Positions 1 to 12,305 of a stretch of DNA of 64,000 bases are shown in pieces. Made by a program: the position numbers and the translations under genes. Positions within the stretch are counted from its first letter, which is position 1, and every line of letters begins with the position of its first letter. The notes beneath the pieces were generated by a model. That model saw only the letters and a list, made by a program, of their open reading frames with translations, searched no databases and was not told where the DNA came from. This DNA is from Triglochin maritima (lineage: Eukaryota; Streptophyta; Magnoliopsida; Alismatales; Juncaginaceae). Location of the stretch: positions 41,870,201-41,934,200 of the forward strand of contig OY821771.1 in assembly GCA_963682175.1 (NCBI GenBank), given 5' to 3'.

Positions 1-270
1 ACCCGATATGCGCTCAATGTAGCTCGATAGGGTATTCCCCTATGAAGTTGAGTTTGTTTATATTTGTTCTGTTCTTGAACTCGATTGAGAGCGATGAAAG
101 TTCTACGATGCTTTATGACATAACGAACAATCTTAAGGTCAGTTTTTTAATGTCGCACTTGATTGTGCTTGACAATGCTCAATACAGATCAATGGTGTTT
201 TCTTGATCTTAACTTGATTTTTTTAATGCTGCGATTGACAATGCTCAACAGTGCTCGATGTAGATCGATG
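1..270. repeat. Array of short CTCGATG/CTCAATG-type motifs, cut by the window edge
   Basis: Degenerate motifs such as GCTCGATG, GCTCAATG and GATCGATGG recur every 15-40 bases. The same kind of motif fills the sub-terminal parts of the inverted-repeat element at 17.8-20.1 kb, so this is probably the end of a related transposon whose other end lies outside the window. No coding capacity is visible. Confidence 0.4.
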
Positions 271-2540
271 GTTAACAAACATTTATTATTTTAAATGATA
301 GTGGCCGGAGATGGTTTAAAATGATAGGTTTGGGGTTTGTATTTATATTTGGTCCAATGAAGGTAAAAGAGGAAAGGAGGGGGACGAATATTTTACCCCC
401 ATGTGAGAAGTGTATGTACAATGTTATTTTATTTCTTGAAATGACTACAGACCTACACCATTGGATTCTCATCCAATGATTCTTATGTACCACTTACAAC
501 CAAGGTAGTTGTTTAAAGTCCGCAACTCCATTTTTTCCCCTATACTGATACCACTCACACAAGAAGCTTCAAAAAAAATTATGAGCCAAAATTTTCTGAC
601 ATTTATCCACACTTTCTAAGTTAAGTGTGGTTCTAAATTGTGGGTGACCCATTGAACACTAAGTTCCTGAGTTATATTTTGTATGCAACTCGAATTTGAA
701 TCCACTCCCTTAACCAACTGAATTACAACCTGGAGGGCAAGAACGATCATTGTTAAGGTCTACCTTGGACGGATTGGCTATGTGAGATGTAATCAACAAT
801 TGAAAACGTTATTCGGATTTTAAGTCATGGGTGGAAATAAAATGTCATCTGATACTGTATATCTTAAAAACCAGGGAAATGGGACATGTTGATTTGTGTT
901 TCCTACTTCATCCAATTATTTGAAAATTCTTTGAGAGGATTCCAAGTAAGATTTTTCAATCCATTCCAAATCTCAGTCCAATTGATTCAGAGGACCGTCT
1001 TTCCTAGTGTGGACTGATAAAAGAATTACAAATGTTAATGTCTTCTGGGGCCAATGAGTGGAAGTCTCAAGTCCAACTTCAAGACAGTCCATAGACTACT
1101 TGGACTAAACTCTTTCTTATCCACCACGCAGAGGCCTGACCCAATAGCAAGTTTGGAAAAAAAACGTTTCGACTGCAAGTCCGCAACTCAAGAGCTTCGA
1201 AAATCTGAAGTACCCAGTGAAGGAACATCGATTTCGGTGCTTTTCCGAAATAGGAGGCATTTGCACACATTAAGGTTCACTTTCTGAATTTCTGATTGTA
1301 AGAAATTACCATTGTAATATTTAATTGCCAAACAGCAGTTTGGTTTTCAGAAAAATATAATGACAATTTCGAAAACTCACAAGTCATTTTGAAAATGTAG
1401 GAGTTACGAAAACGGCTACTGCTAACCTCTAAAAGTCCAATAGATGTTTAAAGTTCAAACTGATAAAGAATAGAAAAGGTGAACCATGATGAGGCCAATG
1501 AAGAAATGTTTGAATTACGACTTACGACCAAAGTCAGCAAGGGTCAATGAGCATACGAAGACATATGAGCAGAACAATCATAAACCACCAACTACAAAGC
1601 CAGACAAAGAAACCTGTCTGAAACAAGTAAAAACCACAAGCAGCTGGGCATTCGGTTTCATATAAGCATACATGCAAGGTCACTGAGCAGAATGAGTAGA
1701 CAACAACATATACAAAACCAAACAAATCAAAATCCAAAGATTTGTATCTCAAGTAAGAGATTAGAAGTCTGAGTAAAATAACACGTTCTACATTAATAGC
1801 ACAATCCACAAAAAAGTTTCATGCCCACCAAACAAGACAAGCAACAAAACACAAATCCTCCAAACCAACCACCATATTTTCCATACAAACTAACAGAAGA
1901 AGAATTTGAAGAATTTCTGGTTAAAATGTCAGAATTATAAGAATATTCATTTTCATCACACTATTTAAGAGTTGAAGCTGTCAGAATAATAACAGAACTC
2001 TAAATAATTTTTTGGTATGGGTTAATGACACGGACACATTTTACCGCATTCAACTCCACCAAAGATATCTATAAACTGTAAAAAGCCTGTTGACTCGCTT
2101 GCTTCATGCATGAGTTCATATCTTCGTTTATCTCTGGACAATTTTCACGTGCATGTCTCAACTCTCAACATCCCAGTAGTTACGGTAAGTTGCAGAATCC
2201 ATTTTCATTATAAATCACTGAAGTCACTAGAGCTAATAATAGAAAATGCAAGTGATATGTAAACAAAATTTGCATATAACTTAACATTATCATCATAAGG
2301 TGTAACATGACTAAAAGTGAAAAGGGTTATATATTAAAAGTGTCCTAATACAAGCTTCACTTTAACTGAAGCTGGTTTGAATTTAGAAAGTATTGATTCC
2401 TTCCATGAAACACCTAACTGAAGCCGTATAACTAAGTCTAGAAGCTCAAGTCAGATGAACACCAAATGTTAAACATCAAGAATAAGGGGAGTCAAGGTCG
2501 ACAGGACAACATAGAAACCAAATTTCGACAATAAGCAAAT
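271..2540. other. Intergenic sequence, no gene recognised
   Basis: Only short open frames without recognisable protein similarity are present. I see no RNA gene and no clear transposon. The right end borders the presumed 3' end of the minus-strand F-box gene; a TTTATT at about 2563, which is AATAAA on the minus strand, is a possible polyadenylation signal for it. Confidence 0.4.
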
Positions 2541-2942
2541 GATACTAGCTTGGTAAAAAAATCTTTATTTCTTCATAAGCAGAGATAACGAACATATAAT
2601 CCTCACTAGTAAAACTCTCTTATGAAACAGGCATGCAAGATCTTCAGAAAGGTATACGACGTAAAGATTATTATTTCTATCAACATAAGGATAAAAGTAG
2701 CTTTTAAGTTTCAGGAGAGAAATTTGGTGGAATGACAGGAAAAAAGAAAGACAAAGGTAGGCCCAAGAGTTGCATAGGAGAGAATCTATTGAATCTTGAG
2801 TAAAAAAAATGAAATTGCAAAAAGGCATAGAATACCCATAATCAAGAATCAGAATTCTATCTTCCCAAACAAATCAATCATGTACTTCTTCCTGGAAGAA
2901 GACTTAAGGGTACATGTTGTGTTGTAAAAAAAAACTGACAAG

Positions 2943-4217
2943 TCAGCAGCCCATCACTGCACAGTTATAAACAAAGCTTCCTGAAGGTTTTCTTGCAATC
3001 AATTCCCAATCAGGCAGCCCCTCCTTGGGAATCCATGAGTTGAGCTCTATGTTTCCTACGGCCAGAGCTCTCGGTCCACCAATCACTATAAGATGCTCCC
3101 CACAAGCTCGGAATGCAAGGCCCCAACCATTCACAGAAACCGATCTCTCAGGCAAACTCCCAAGTGTGGTCCAAATTTTTTTCTGTTTATCATACTTCCT
3201 CAATTCCTTTTCAGCATAATCAGCTGCATACAATTCGTTATTCACTACCGCAACCAATGGAGGGGCACCAGTCGCCCCATTGAGTGCTGGGAACATGTTT
3301 TCAATGACCCGCCACTCTTGTGTTTCCAAATTAAACTCCTCCCCACATGTTAACGGGCCATTATTAGTTACACCACCAACAACATAAAATTTCTTATCCA
3401 TGAAAAAACCAGAACACATCTTTCTAGGTTTGTTCATGCTTGGCAGAGTCGTCCAAGTCTGACTCTCGGAATTGTAAAGTTCTGCAGACCTAGATATGCT
3501 TCCCTGGGTGCCGCAACCCCCGGCAACAATAGCTATGTGACCAAGACTGGCAGAACCGAACAAACATCTAGGGGAATTCATCTCTACACCTGGAGACCAA
3601 GAATTGGTTAAAATGCTGTATCTCAACACAATATGAGAAAAGACTTCCCTACCAAAGACAAGTAATTCAGTGCCCACAGCCAGCGACTCTTTGTCGGAAC
3701 ACATGAAGCAATCATTAGGAGGCATCGTTGGCAAGTGCATCCAGCGCCTACTATACGGATCGAATGCATCCCACTCAGGAACATTGCACGAGAAGTAAAC
3801 CCAATGTTCAACAATACCCATCTGCCGCCGCAACCTGTAGAGCTCGCCACTCCTTATAAGAGACCGGAAGCCCTTATTGAGAGACGCAAGGGATCCGTAA
3901 TTCGAGCGGGAGCAGCGCAGGAGGCAATCAATAGACAAGTTGCGCCCAAGGGTGTATATCAAGCAATTGGAATTGTAGTAATTCCCATCACCACCTCCTT
4001 GATCGGAACTATCAAACGGCACAACCATCCCATCTCCATCAACAGAATCAGACCGCTTCGGGGACTTCTTCTTATTACCATTCGTCTCCAATCCGTCTGT
4101 TCCTCTACCCTCGCCTACGGGAGCACCGAGATGGCAGCTCATGTACAACCACTTGGACTCCTGCTCGCACGACCTAGGCAGCGGCCGGGTAAACAGACAT
4201 TGGTGACCCTCCAACAT
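2943..4217 (-). CDS. F-box/kelch-repeat protein, SKIP11-like
   Basis: This is an uninterrupted 424-residue frame. Family members are substrate-recognition subunits of SCF (SKP1-cullin-F-box) ubiquitin ligases: the F-box binds the SKP1/ASK adaptor and the kelch propeller recruits the target. The N-terminus (MLEGHQCL..., then CEQESKW) matches the conserved start of the plant SKIP11/At1g74510-like group. A basic/acidic linker with KKKSPKRSDS (about residues 49-58) follows. The F-box lies at about residues 85-130 (SIDCLLRCSR... LASLNKGFRSLI). Kelch repeats occupy about 135-400, with GG pairs at 233-234, 281-282 and 380-381 and conserved W residues. Length is typical of the group. The coding part has no introns, and a 5' UTR intron is likely because a GTAAGT donor lies at about 4556-4551 on the minus strand. 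The role is inferred from the family; the substrate is unknown. Confidence 0.93.
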   Translation of the reverse strand: MLEGHQCLFTRPLPRSCEQESKWLYMSCHLGAPVGEGRGTDGLETNGNKKKSPKRSDSVDGDGMVVPFDSSDQGGGDGNYYNSNCLIYTLGRNLSIDCLLRCSRSNYGSLASLNKGFRSLIRSGELYRLRRQMGIVEHWVYFSCNVPEWDAFDPYSRRWMHLPTMPPNDCFMCSDKESLAVGTELLVFGREVFSHIVLRYSILTNSWSPGVEMNSPRCLFGSASLGHIAIVAGGCGTQGSISRSAELYNSESQTWTTLPSMNKPRKMCSGFFMDKKFYVVGGVTNNGPLTCGEEFNLETQEWRVIENMFPALNGATGAPPLVAVVNNELYAADYAEKELRKYDKQKKIWTTLGSLPERSVSVNGWGLAFRACGEHLIVIGGPRALAVGNIELNSWIPKEGLPDWELIARKPSGSFVYNCAVMGC

Positions 4218-4668
4218 CTCTCACCAATCTCCTTTTCCACCCTAAACTACAATCTCACCCAAACCTAACTATCAACCTCAAATTGCATCCAAACACCTTT
4301 CGCAATCCGGCAACACCACAACGAACCTAATTCACCATTTGAACCTCAAAAAAAAACCATATCTTTAGATTCCAACGCAGCGCAGATCTCGCGATTCCCG
4401 ACCAATTCGTATTCCGCGGCGGAGATCTAAACCAAAGATGGCCAGATTGGAAGGCGAAACCCGACCATAATCAACAAGGAAAAAACGGTTAATTACCAAC
4501 CGCAAAACACCAAACGCCGAAATCCCAACGAAAAGAAAGGAAAACTCGAAACTTACAGATGGATTGGAGAGAGAGAGAGATAAAAATCCCTCCTTTTCCG
4601 CTTCCTCTCCTCTACTCCCTCACCTCCTCATCTAATCCTCCCCATTTTCCTGTCCCGATTTGGATCCT

Positions 4669-4748
4669 TCTCCTCCTCCTCCTCCTCCTCCTCCTCCTCA
4701 AACCTGGAGTGGAGACCAATTGGCTTTATCCCCCCCCCCCCCCCCCCC
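4669..4748 (-). repeat. (TCC)n microsatellite and a 19-base C tract in the F-box gene leader
   Basis: About ten TCC units (4669-4699) are followed 30 bases later by 19 consecutive C (4730-4748). On the minus strand, which is the transcribed sense of the F-box gene, these read (GGA)n and G19. They lie between the likely TATA box and the presumed 5' UTR splice donor, so they should be in the mRNA leader and could fold as a G-quadruplex. Confidence 0.7.
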
Positions 4749-4887
4749 GTTTCCTTTTGAAAAACCCTCAACTTTGTCAAACAAGTAATTTAATTCTACA
4801 GGGGTTTTCTTGCAATTTACCCTCCTGGTTTTGCTTTTCCGGTGGGTGGAGGATGTGGCACTGCTCCATTCGCTCCGCTGGCGTTTT

Positions 4888-4896
4888 AATATATAA
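4888..4896 (-). promoter_or_regulatory. Probable TATA box of the SKIP11-like F-box gene
   Basis: On the minus strand the sequence reads TTATATATT, about 670 bases upstream of the start codon and some 140 bases upstream of the G-rich leader. Its position fits a transcription start near 4860 and a long intron-bearing 5' UTR. The start itself is inferred. Confidence 0.45.
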
Positions 4897-4930
4897 AAAA
4901 CTTCTTTTTCGATTATTATCTATTCTCTAG

Positions 4931-7900
4931 AGAAGTGTTGCTTTTTTTTAACGATAGATAAACCCATTCGGATATTTAAACCAGATATTCCCAGGCATAT
5001 TGTGACAGGTAATCTTAATTATTGTTGTTTTTTATGATAAAAAAGCATTAGATGCGATGCGGTGATTCCTAATGCGGCAAAAAAATCCACTTTGAGAATT
5101 CTTACGTACTTGTTCTTGCTTTCATGGTCCCTTCGAGTTTCGGTTTTTTGCCTTTCTTGACATGTCGATTGTGGGGGTTTTTTTCGTTGATAAATAGGTG
5201 GTGACTGTGGATGGTGTGTGTCATGCACATTGATGGTGGTTAAGAAATTAGTTTCTAATGGGAAGTCTTTTAAGGCTTTAATTATTTTGAGCTTTTGGTC
5301 AAAAGAAGACTCACCAACGATTAGTTTACACGTAACTTTGAAAACACTTGCCTAATCCATTTTTTTAGTGCCCTTAAAACTGGCTTTCAAAGCCACTTTT
5401 CCTCCATGTCGTTTTTTTTCAAGAAACTATTCGACAGTTGAATTTCTCGTCTTGTGAAAATACGCATCTAGGCCGTACGTTGAATTTGGATTTTTTTTAA
5501 TTAGAATATGTTTTGTGATTAGAATATTGAAAAGGCATTTAAGATGTTGGAGTTAGTTGATAGTAAAATTGGATTGTTTGCTGGAGAATAATAGATTTGA
5601 ACGTTACAAATAAAGTATGAAGAAAGTCGCATATATGGTTTAGCATGCGGAGTTTTAATATACCATAATTAGAGATACTACGAACGTGAGATGTGAATTA
5701 TTAATCCAAATCATGTGCCTTCTACAGTACTTCTCTACCTGAAGTCACATCAAGAAGAACATGAGATGGACTGTACAGTAGAGTAAACACGTGAGCAATT
5801 CAATGTTTTTTCAATAGAAGATTAGAAGAGGGGTTACAAGAAAAATCCAAAGACGAGAAAGGAAAATTTTCCAGAGAACCTGATTGGGGCACCGAAGGCT
5901 CAGATTAGTAAACAGGATAGCATTGCAATTATGAAATGGTACGAGTCGTTACATGCAAAATACACACTCAACTAACCAATTTGCATTAGACCGAAACAAA
6001 AAGGCTTAATCAAGCAGCTGGTATTCTCGAAACCGTCAGTCGACCGATCGGAGGGCCAGCAATTAAACACGTCAAGTCGGCGCGGCGGCTAAGATCGTAT
6101 TATAATAATATATAATAAGTAAGCAACGGCAAGAAGGAGCCAAGGAGTTGGATTTTGATATAGTTTGGAAGAGTAGGGCGGGTGGGATTGATTAATTAAA
6201 CAAATGGGGGAGCACTAATGGTAATGGGCGTCAGTGTCACTCACAAATCACAATGGCATCCATCGCCTTTTTGGATTACTTTGTTGGCATAAGAAATGGA
6301 AGAGGATCTGGTTTGGTGCACACTTTGGATTAGTAATCCGACAAGTGGGTAATTAACAAATGGGTTGGGAGACTAAAATCCGGATCCCAACTCCAAGTGG
6401 CTGGTCTTGCTTTTCCTACGCGTTGTTTGGTCGCCATTGGTCGGGTGGGGACCACTTCGTGGAGTGGGAGATTATCAGCACTTGCAAGCAAGTAAGTCTT
6501 GTTTCTTTGGTTCCATGGTCTTTGGTGACATACAACACAACTCAAACTTGGTCGCGTTGTCTTTGTCATCGTCGTTACTGTTCGTGGTGTTAATTAATTG
6601 CATGGAATTGGTAAAAACAACCTCTTTCGTATGTGGTTACGTTGACGTAATTATTGGACTTCCAAATGAAGAGTTTGTTTGGTTGTGAGTAAATGGTGGT
6701 GTGATTTATACTCGCACGGCATGGATCTAGCCAAGGTGCGCGTCTTGACCAACGAGTGGTTGGAAGCTGTTGAATTTATTCTGTACATTTTCTATACCTT
6801 ATTTAACAGATATTTGAAGAGTTTATTGTATTTTCTCGTAATAGAGATGGTTTTTGAAGAATTATGTTCCAGAAATATTCTTAAAGCGCAAAAACTCAAT
6901 TGGCGATCGCTGTTACACCACCCAACATCACCCCTAGCTAGAAAATGCGATTACACAATTTTTGTAGATTTTTTTGAACTTTTAACAAAACATAAATTAT
7001 TGATAAAAGAGTGTGTTGTATATTATATGTATGTATATGTATGTATATGGCAGCAGGGAAATGTGTGGTAGCACGATGTACATTAATTGGAGGAAGAACA
7101 AGTTAGATAGATAAGGGTTTGCATTGGATGGATGGATCGGTTGTGTTGTGTTGTGTGAATGTGTGTGCACACCAGAAGGGGGGTCACACGCGTGGTGTGG
7201 TCCATCGGTCCAAGCTTTATGGTTTGGGTTTGGGTCCATGCATGGATGGAGACGGCCGGTCAGAGAGTGATGGCATTGCAGTGCCAGTGTGGATTCAACA
7301 ATGATTGTGGAAAATGATGCTCAACTCCATCGCCTTTTGACACTCATATTTTCTTCTTCTCCATCTCGAAAGCTAGCTTTCGAACTCTTTGAATTGATAG
7401 GCTGTCATGCATGTGAAATTAACCAAAATTGTGTCGCCTTCGGTCAAGAAACAACAATATAAGATAGTGATGGTTGCTACTTACATAATAGGGTTGGGGA
7501 GGTGGTCAATAGGGTGGGTTAATTCGACCCGCAACTTCTGCTTCAAACTTAGACTTGTGCTAAGAGATTTGATGTGGACCTTATTAATTTATTCTCTTGG
7601 GTTTGTATTCTTGACCATAGTGATTACATACGTCCGAAAATATTTGAGGGATATTACCGTGTGAAATTTAAGATTATTCTGGCCTTTCGACTAAATATCG
7701 ATATTTGATTTTAAGTGGATCACATAATTTGGTTTAATAGGAATCACAGATGAATGCTATAGGAGGGAGACTACAAAGGACACTCATCAGATAATTAACT
7801 TATATTATTAGACCTTGCAGAGAGTTCTTACTTGTAAAGTAAAGTGGTTTTAGATAGAAATTCCCATTTTATATACATTATACAAAATAAAAGACTAAGC

Positions 7901-9951
7901 TAATGGCATATTAAAGAATCTGCCTTTAATTAATTCCATACTGATTGGACCTTAGTTTGCAGTTACGTGTGGGAGAGTGCTTTAGTAATAATCTCACGAC
8001 AAAATATTTCAAAAAAAGTTCTAATGATGACCGGAAGATGTGATCTTGTAATTTGCAACCCCAAAAAATAGATATTGCAAAATTTCATTTAATAGCTTAT
8101 TGTTGCCTATCCAATTTCGGTTTTTCTTTTCCATAAACCTGGCATTTCAATTCTATCTGCAAATTTACATGAGGTTCAGGCTTAATACACCATCAAACAA
8201 AAATAATTAACGTTTTTCGTAAGAATTACTATTTTACAACGAAAATAATAAATGGAATGTATAATCCTCCAATGAGTATGTTACGGCTATTTGCTTATCC
8301 AATAAAAACCTCAAGTCTAGTGAGAAGTCTATTTTGTGACACTGTCGAAATGGTTTGCTCTTGTCAAATTGCAATAAAAGGTGTAATTACCAAAGACATT
8401 GTTCTTACATAACGTCTCGTGAATCTTTATCAAACGTCAAAGCAATCATACACGAGTTTGAAAAATAAGATGGTACATGCACTAATCACGAATATTTACA
8501 ACAAATTTCTCGTGGAAAGGTAAAGTGACCTCTCTCTCTCTCTTTCTATCTCCATCTCTTCACTGCCTATGATAAATAAAATTAAATGGAAAAGTCTTTT
8601 TTAAATTAAAATAAATGGAAAAGTTAAAATTCTAAATAGCATAAGCCGTCCTGAATATGCATATGATAACGTAGTGGTTTATCTTGTACGAATTTTGGCA
8701 CGTTGCATGAATAAGTTTACATACCTTATAAAAAAAAGTTAAATTTCAAAAATAAAAAAAGTTAGTCTTGCATACCCAACATTGATACGACAAGAAGTTA
8801 CCTCCCCTCCAACATTGTAACTGATTAGAACTTCATCCTAACAATTAATTTGAAATTTCTAGCAAACAACTTTGAAAAGACATAGTCCCCTCTTATCAGG
8901 ATTTTGTTGAAATTTTCTGAAAGAGGAGTCTTAAGTCTTATCTTCCTGATCCAAACAACAAGCAAGTACATTAAAGTATTGGTAAATGAGGAGACCAAAT
9001 AAGTATATGATATAGATAAATATGTAACGTACAGTGGTATCCAAAGTACGTCAAGATATTGTAGGCCGAGAGCATGTGTTGTAGCTGTGAACTATTAAAG
9101 TCATAGGAGCTTGCAGTTGGCATGCCTCCAAGAAGTTTATCCACTCTGAAAACTACAGCCCCCATAAAAAGAAGAGGAACATGTGAGCAGTGAGCTCTAC
9201 AAACACCCAAAAGATTATTTCTTGGGGGAAAGAAACTTTGTACTGACGGCTAATTGGATGTAATGTCAAGTGCTGACTTAATTAGCTCCAACTTGGAGGG
9301 GGCTTGTCTTGTTTATAAGGTTGTCATTAAGTTTTGGATTTTGGCCCCTGAAACATAACTCAACTAGTGAGGGGTGGTGTGGACCTTGTAACTATTGCTT
9401 GGAGTCTCGGTAGTTAAGCAACGAAGGAAGAAGTGATAATTTGTTGAAGATGTCGGTGTTACTGATGTCACCTTCAAAGTAGAACCACAACATGTCACCT
9501 TTCAGAGTAAAGGGTCCCATGTAATCTTGATTCATTTAAAGGAATTATGATTGTTTCTTTTAGATTGGAGTAGTTTTAAGATGTGTTGTTACTTTAGTCA
9601 AAATTAGAGAAATTTGGAGTTATGGAATGATCAACCTAACACTAAAATTATGAACTAGAATTTGGAAAATTATGTATAGCAAGCATTTGGTGATCACAAT
9701 CCGAATGAACTAATTTGAAAGGAAGAGATCTCATATTTGAGCCACATGATTCTTGTATTTGAAATTTAAAGCATTTCATTGAAACGTAGTTTAACAATGA
9801 GTAATTATATAATTTTATTACTAATTAGATCTAGGAGAGAGAAAACCTTTGATTCTAAGAAAGAACGTTTAATAAGTAATAACATCACCAAAGCAGGTAA
9901 CACCAATCAAGTTCGGGATCATTTTTTGTTGAGATTGACGCATACTCTTTA
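4931..9951. other. Intergenic sequence, no gene recognised
   Basis: This 5-kb AT-rich stretch has only short, scattered open frames with no recognisable domains. There is a small TATG microsatellite-like patch at about 7020-7050 and a CT-rich patch at about 8530-8545. I see no tRNA, no rRNA and no bounded transposon. The proximal part is upstream sequence of the F-box gene. Confidence 0.4.
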
Positions 9952-10512
9952 TGTAATGACCCTAACTTAATTAAGATTCTATGGTGATTAGGTTGTTAAT
10001 GGGTGAGGTTTGCATGGGGAGTTGAAGAGGGATTAGGGGAGGTATGGTGGGGATGGGAAGTAGAGTGGTAGGGTGATGGTGTGGAGTGGTGAAGTGAAGG
10101 GTGAGGTGATTGGAGGCATGGGTTGATGGTGGCTTGGTTGGTGGAGAAAACTCATCCCTCTCTCCTTTCTTCTTCTTCAACCTTTCTCCTCTCCATCCAT
10201 CTCTTCATCTCCTTCAATGGCTCGAGTTTTGGCGGTGAAGGCGTGTGGGGCAAGGGCGTGCTGGGCTTGGTGCGGCACGAGGAGGAGAGAGTGCGTGAGG
10301 TTGCGGTCCGGAGGAGTATGTCGTTGGAACTCCGGAGTTCTCCGGTGGAATCGTCGTTCTTGCGAAGAAGGTATGCCAAGTTCTTGCATTAGAATCCTTT
10401 AGTGATCACCCACGTTGGGGTGATGTTGTGTTCGGTCGCGGGAGGTCGGAGACCTCGCCGACAACGAGGAACAGCGTCAAAATCTCGGCTGGCGCGAGGT
10501 TGAAGACGACTG

Positions 10513-10900
10513 GCGGTCGACCGAACGTAGTGTTTTTCGACTATCTGTGATGTTTCGGTCGACCGGAACTTTAGTGTATCGGACCTTCATTTGCTGTGTG
10601 CGGTCGACCGTTTTTATGACTTAAAAATATTAGGATGCCCTAGTAGGTTTCGGTCGACCGATAGATTTGATTTTGATGTTGACCAGACTCCGGATTTTGA
10701 CCTCGTTTCGGTCGACAGGTTTTAGACCTTCGGTAGACCGTTGAGACTTATGTTTTGCGCAAACAGTTCGACCGTTGCAGACGTTTCGGTCGACCGCTTC
10801 CACATCCCTTATGGAAGCGGTCGACCGAGTTGTCACTTTCGGTCGACCGATTCCCTTGAGGAAAACGGTCGACCGAGTTGTCTCTTTCGGTCGACCGTTT
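10513..10900. repeat. CGGTCGACCG palindrome array in the U3 of solo LTR copy 1
   Basis: About nine exact copies of the 10-bp palindrome CGGTCGACCG and several one-mismatch versions lie in under 400 bases. Spacing is irregular, about 20-50 bases. In the right half the flanks pair up as larger inverted units, with GATTCCCTTG between two palindromes. The array is 300-700 bases upstream of the likely TATA region. Confidence 0.85.
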
Positions 10901-11339
10901 TGCACAAGACAAAATTCTTGGTTCCGCTTAGGATGTCAACTCTGTCCACGGAAACTCGTGTCCTCGCCTTGTGCGTGAGCCGAGAGGTGACGGTGGGCGC
11001 GTTACGCGTGCCTGCCCAGGGACCGCAGTGTGGAAGAGTGTGGGTGTCCGAAACGCGTCACCTCCATGTATGGATCGTGACAAATCTGGTGGATTGATTT
11101 GACTCGCGTTAGAGTAGCAACCTGAGGGATTGCGGATCCCATTGCTTCAGCGGGCACGCAACTGTCGTTGTGTGAAGTGACTACCAGCCTAAGGGGATAC
11201 GGAGGCTGCTGCCCTGCTTTTATAGCGGCGGGGTTGGTGTCTGCACGTGCAGCTCGTTGACCCTGCGGACTTTGGTTCGGATCTGTCGATTGTATGGCTC
11301 TTGTGTGGCGGATATGTTCGACTGGCCTTGACAGACAGT

Positions 11340-11890
11340 GATTGCGCGTGCCTGTGCGGCCTGTGTAGCGGCGGGAGGGCCCCTGTGCGGCCTGTGTGGC
11401 GGCAGGGAGGATCGCGCGTAGCCTGTGTGGTCGCGGCGATGGACTGCCGATGATGTGTTCCGACAGGTAGCTCGACTGGGCACCTATCGAGTGAGGTACC
11501 GTGCGACCTGTGTGGTGCTGGTGATGGATCGACCTGAGCGACGGCTCCGTTGGTGTGGTGGTGGACCACGATGTTTTCAGATTGGTGTGGTGCGCGGAAG
11601 TGCGAACGCCTCCTCACCGATCCATTGGCTTGTGTAGTCGCGTGTGGGGATGTGTTGCGTACTGTTCGTTAGACCGTATGTGCCTACGGTAGGTCTCTAC
11701 GGGGACCCGATGTTGAACTGTGCGGCCTGTGTGGCAGCGGTGATGTTAGACCGTGTGGCCTGTGTGGTACCGGTAGTTGTTGGACTGTGCGGTCTGTGTG
11801 GCGACGACGATGTTGCTGACCGTGGGGCCTGTGTGGCAGCGGTTGCGATTGTAGACCGCGGGGCTTGTGTGGCAGCGGGAACGATTGTAG
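11340..11890 (+). repeat. CGGCCTGTGTGG-type repeats in the solo LTR
   Basis: The phrase GCGGCCTGTGTGGCGGC and variants (CCTGTGTGGTACCGG, CTTGTGTGGCAGCGG) recur about ten times with interspersed GTAGACCG or TTAGACCG words. It makes long GC-rich open frames on both strands, for example around 11189-11617 and 11644-12114. These are repeat artefacts rather than genes, because the related LTR at 44 kb has the same words with different frames. Confidence 0.65.
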
Positions 11891-12305
11891 GACGGATGTC
11901 CGATTTTGCCCTTGTGGGAATGTTTACTGCTTTGTATTTCATGTCATGCTATACTAGTATGTTAGGGCATATAGGTGAGCTTGTCATACAGGGTTTCCTT
12001 ATGGAAACTCAAGCATTGTTGTTGCATCTTTTTCAGGACCGCGTTAGGTTCCGGCGGGTGGTGACTGAGGGAGATTGCACTTTGGGACTGGATCTTGTCG
12101 TCTACCTACTTTAGGTTGTCATGATTACATGTACTATGTGTTTTGTGTTGTAATGTAATCACTCTTTTGACAAACTCTTATGTAATATGGTGCACCTTAT
12201 GTATTTGGGTATTTCTTTCAGTAATATCCTCACTCTTGATGGTTTTATCCACGTGTTTTACTTGATTTTAAAAGTTTAAATTTTCCGTTGTACGATGATG
12301 TTACA

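Larger units (their letters stand above)
9952..12305 (+). mobile_element. Solo LTR (family A, copy 1), about 2.35 kb
   Basis: The sequence begins TGTAATGACC and ends GATGTTACA, the TG...CA ends of an LTR. It aligns along its whole length with 42493-44878. The flanking five bases are CTTTA on the left and CCTTA on the right, a target duplication with one change. No primer-binding site, gag/pol frame or second LTR is attached, so recombination between two LTRs has probably removed the body. TTTTATAGCGG at about 11215 is the likely TATA region, giving plus orientation. Internal layout is a CGGTCGACCG array (10513-10900), then a GC-rich zone of CGGCCTGTGTGG repeats (about 11340-11890), then an AT-rich end. 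The terminal sequence TGTAA...TTACA suggests Ty3/gypsy, but without a body this is tentative. Confidence 0.75.

Noticed and set aside
3735..4268. Plus-strand frame of 177 codons
   Set aside because: It is the antisense shadow of the F-box/kelch gene.
9360..9460. Possible 5S rRNA fragment
   Set aside because: The words around GGAGTCTCGGTAG do not align with the 5S consensus over any useful length.
10513..10900. Regularly spaced palindromes as a CRISPR array
   Set aside because: Spacing is irregular, repeats are only 10 bases, there are no cas genes, and the sequence is a plant LTR.
11189..12114. GC-rich open frames of 142 and 156 codons as genes
   Set aside because: They are built from CGGCCTGTGTGG repeats inside a solo LTR and are not conserved as frames in the related copy at 44 kb.
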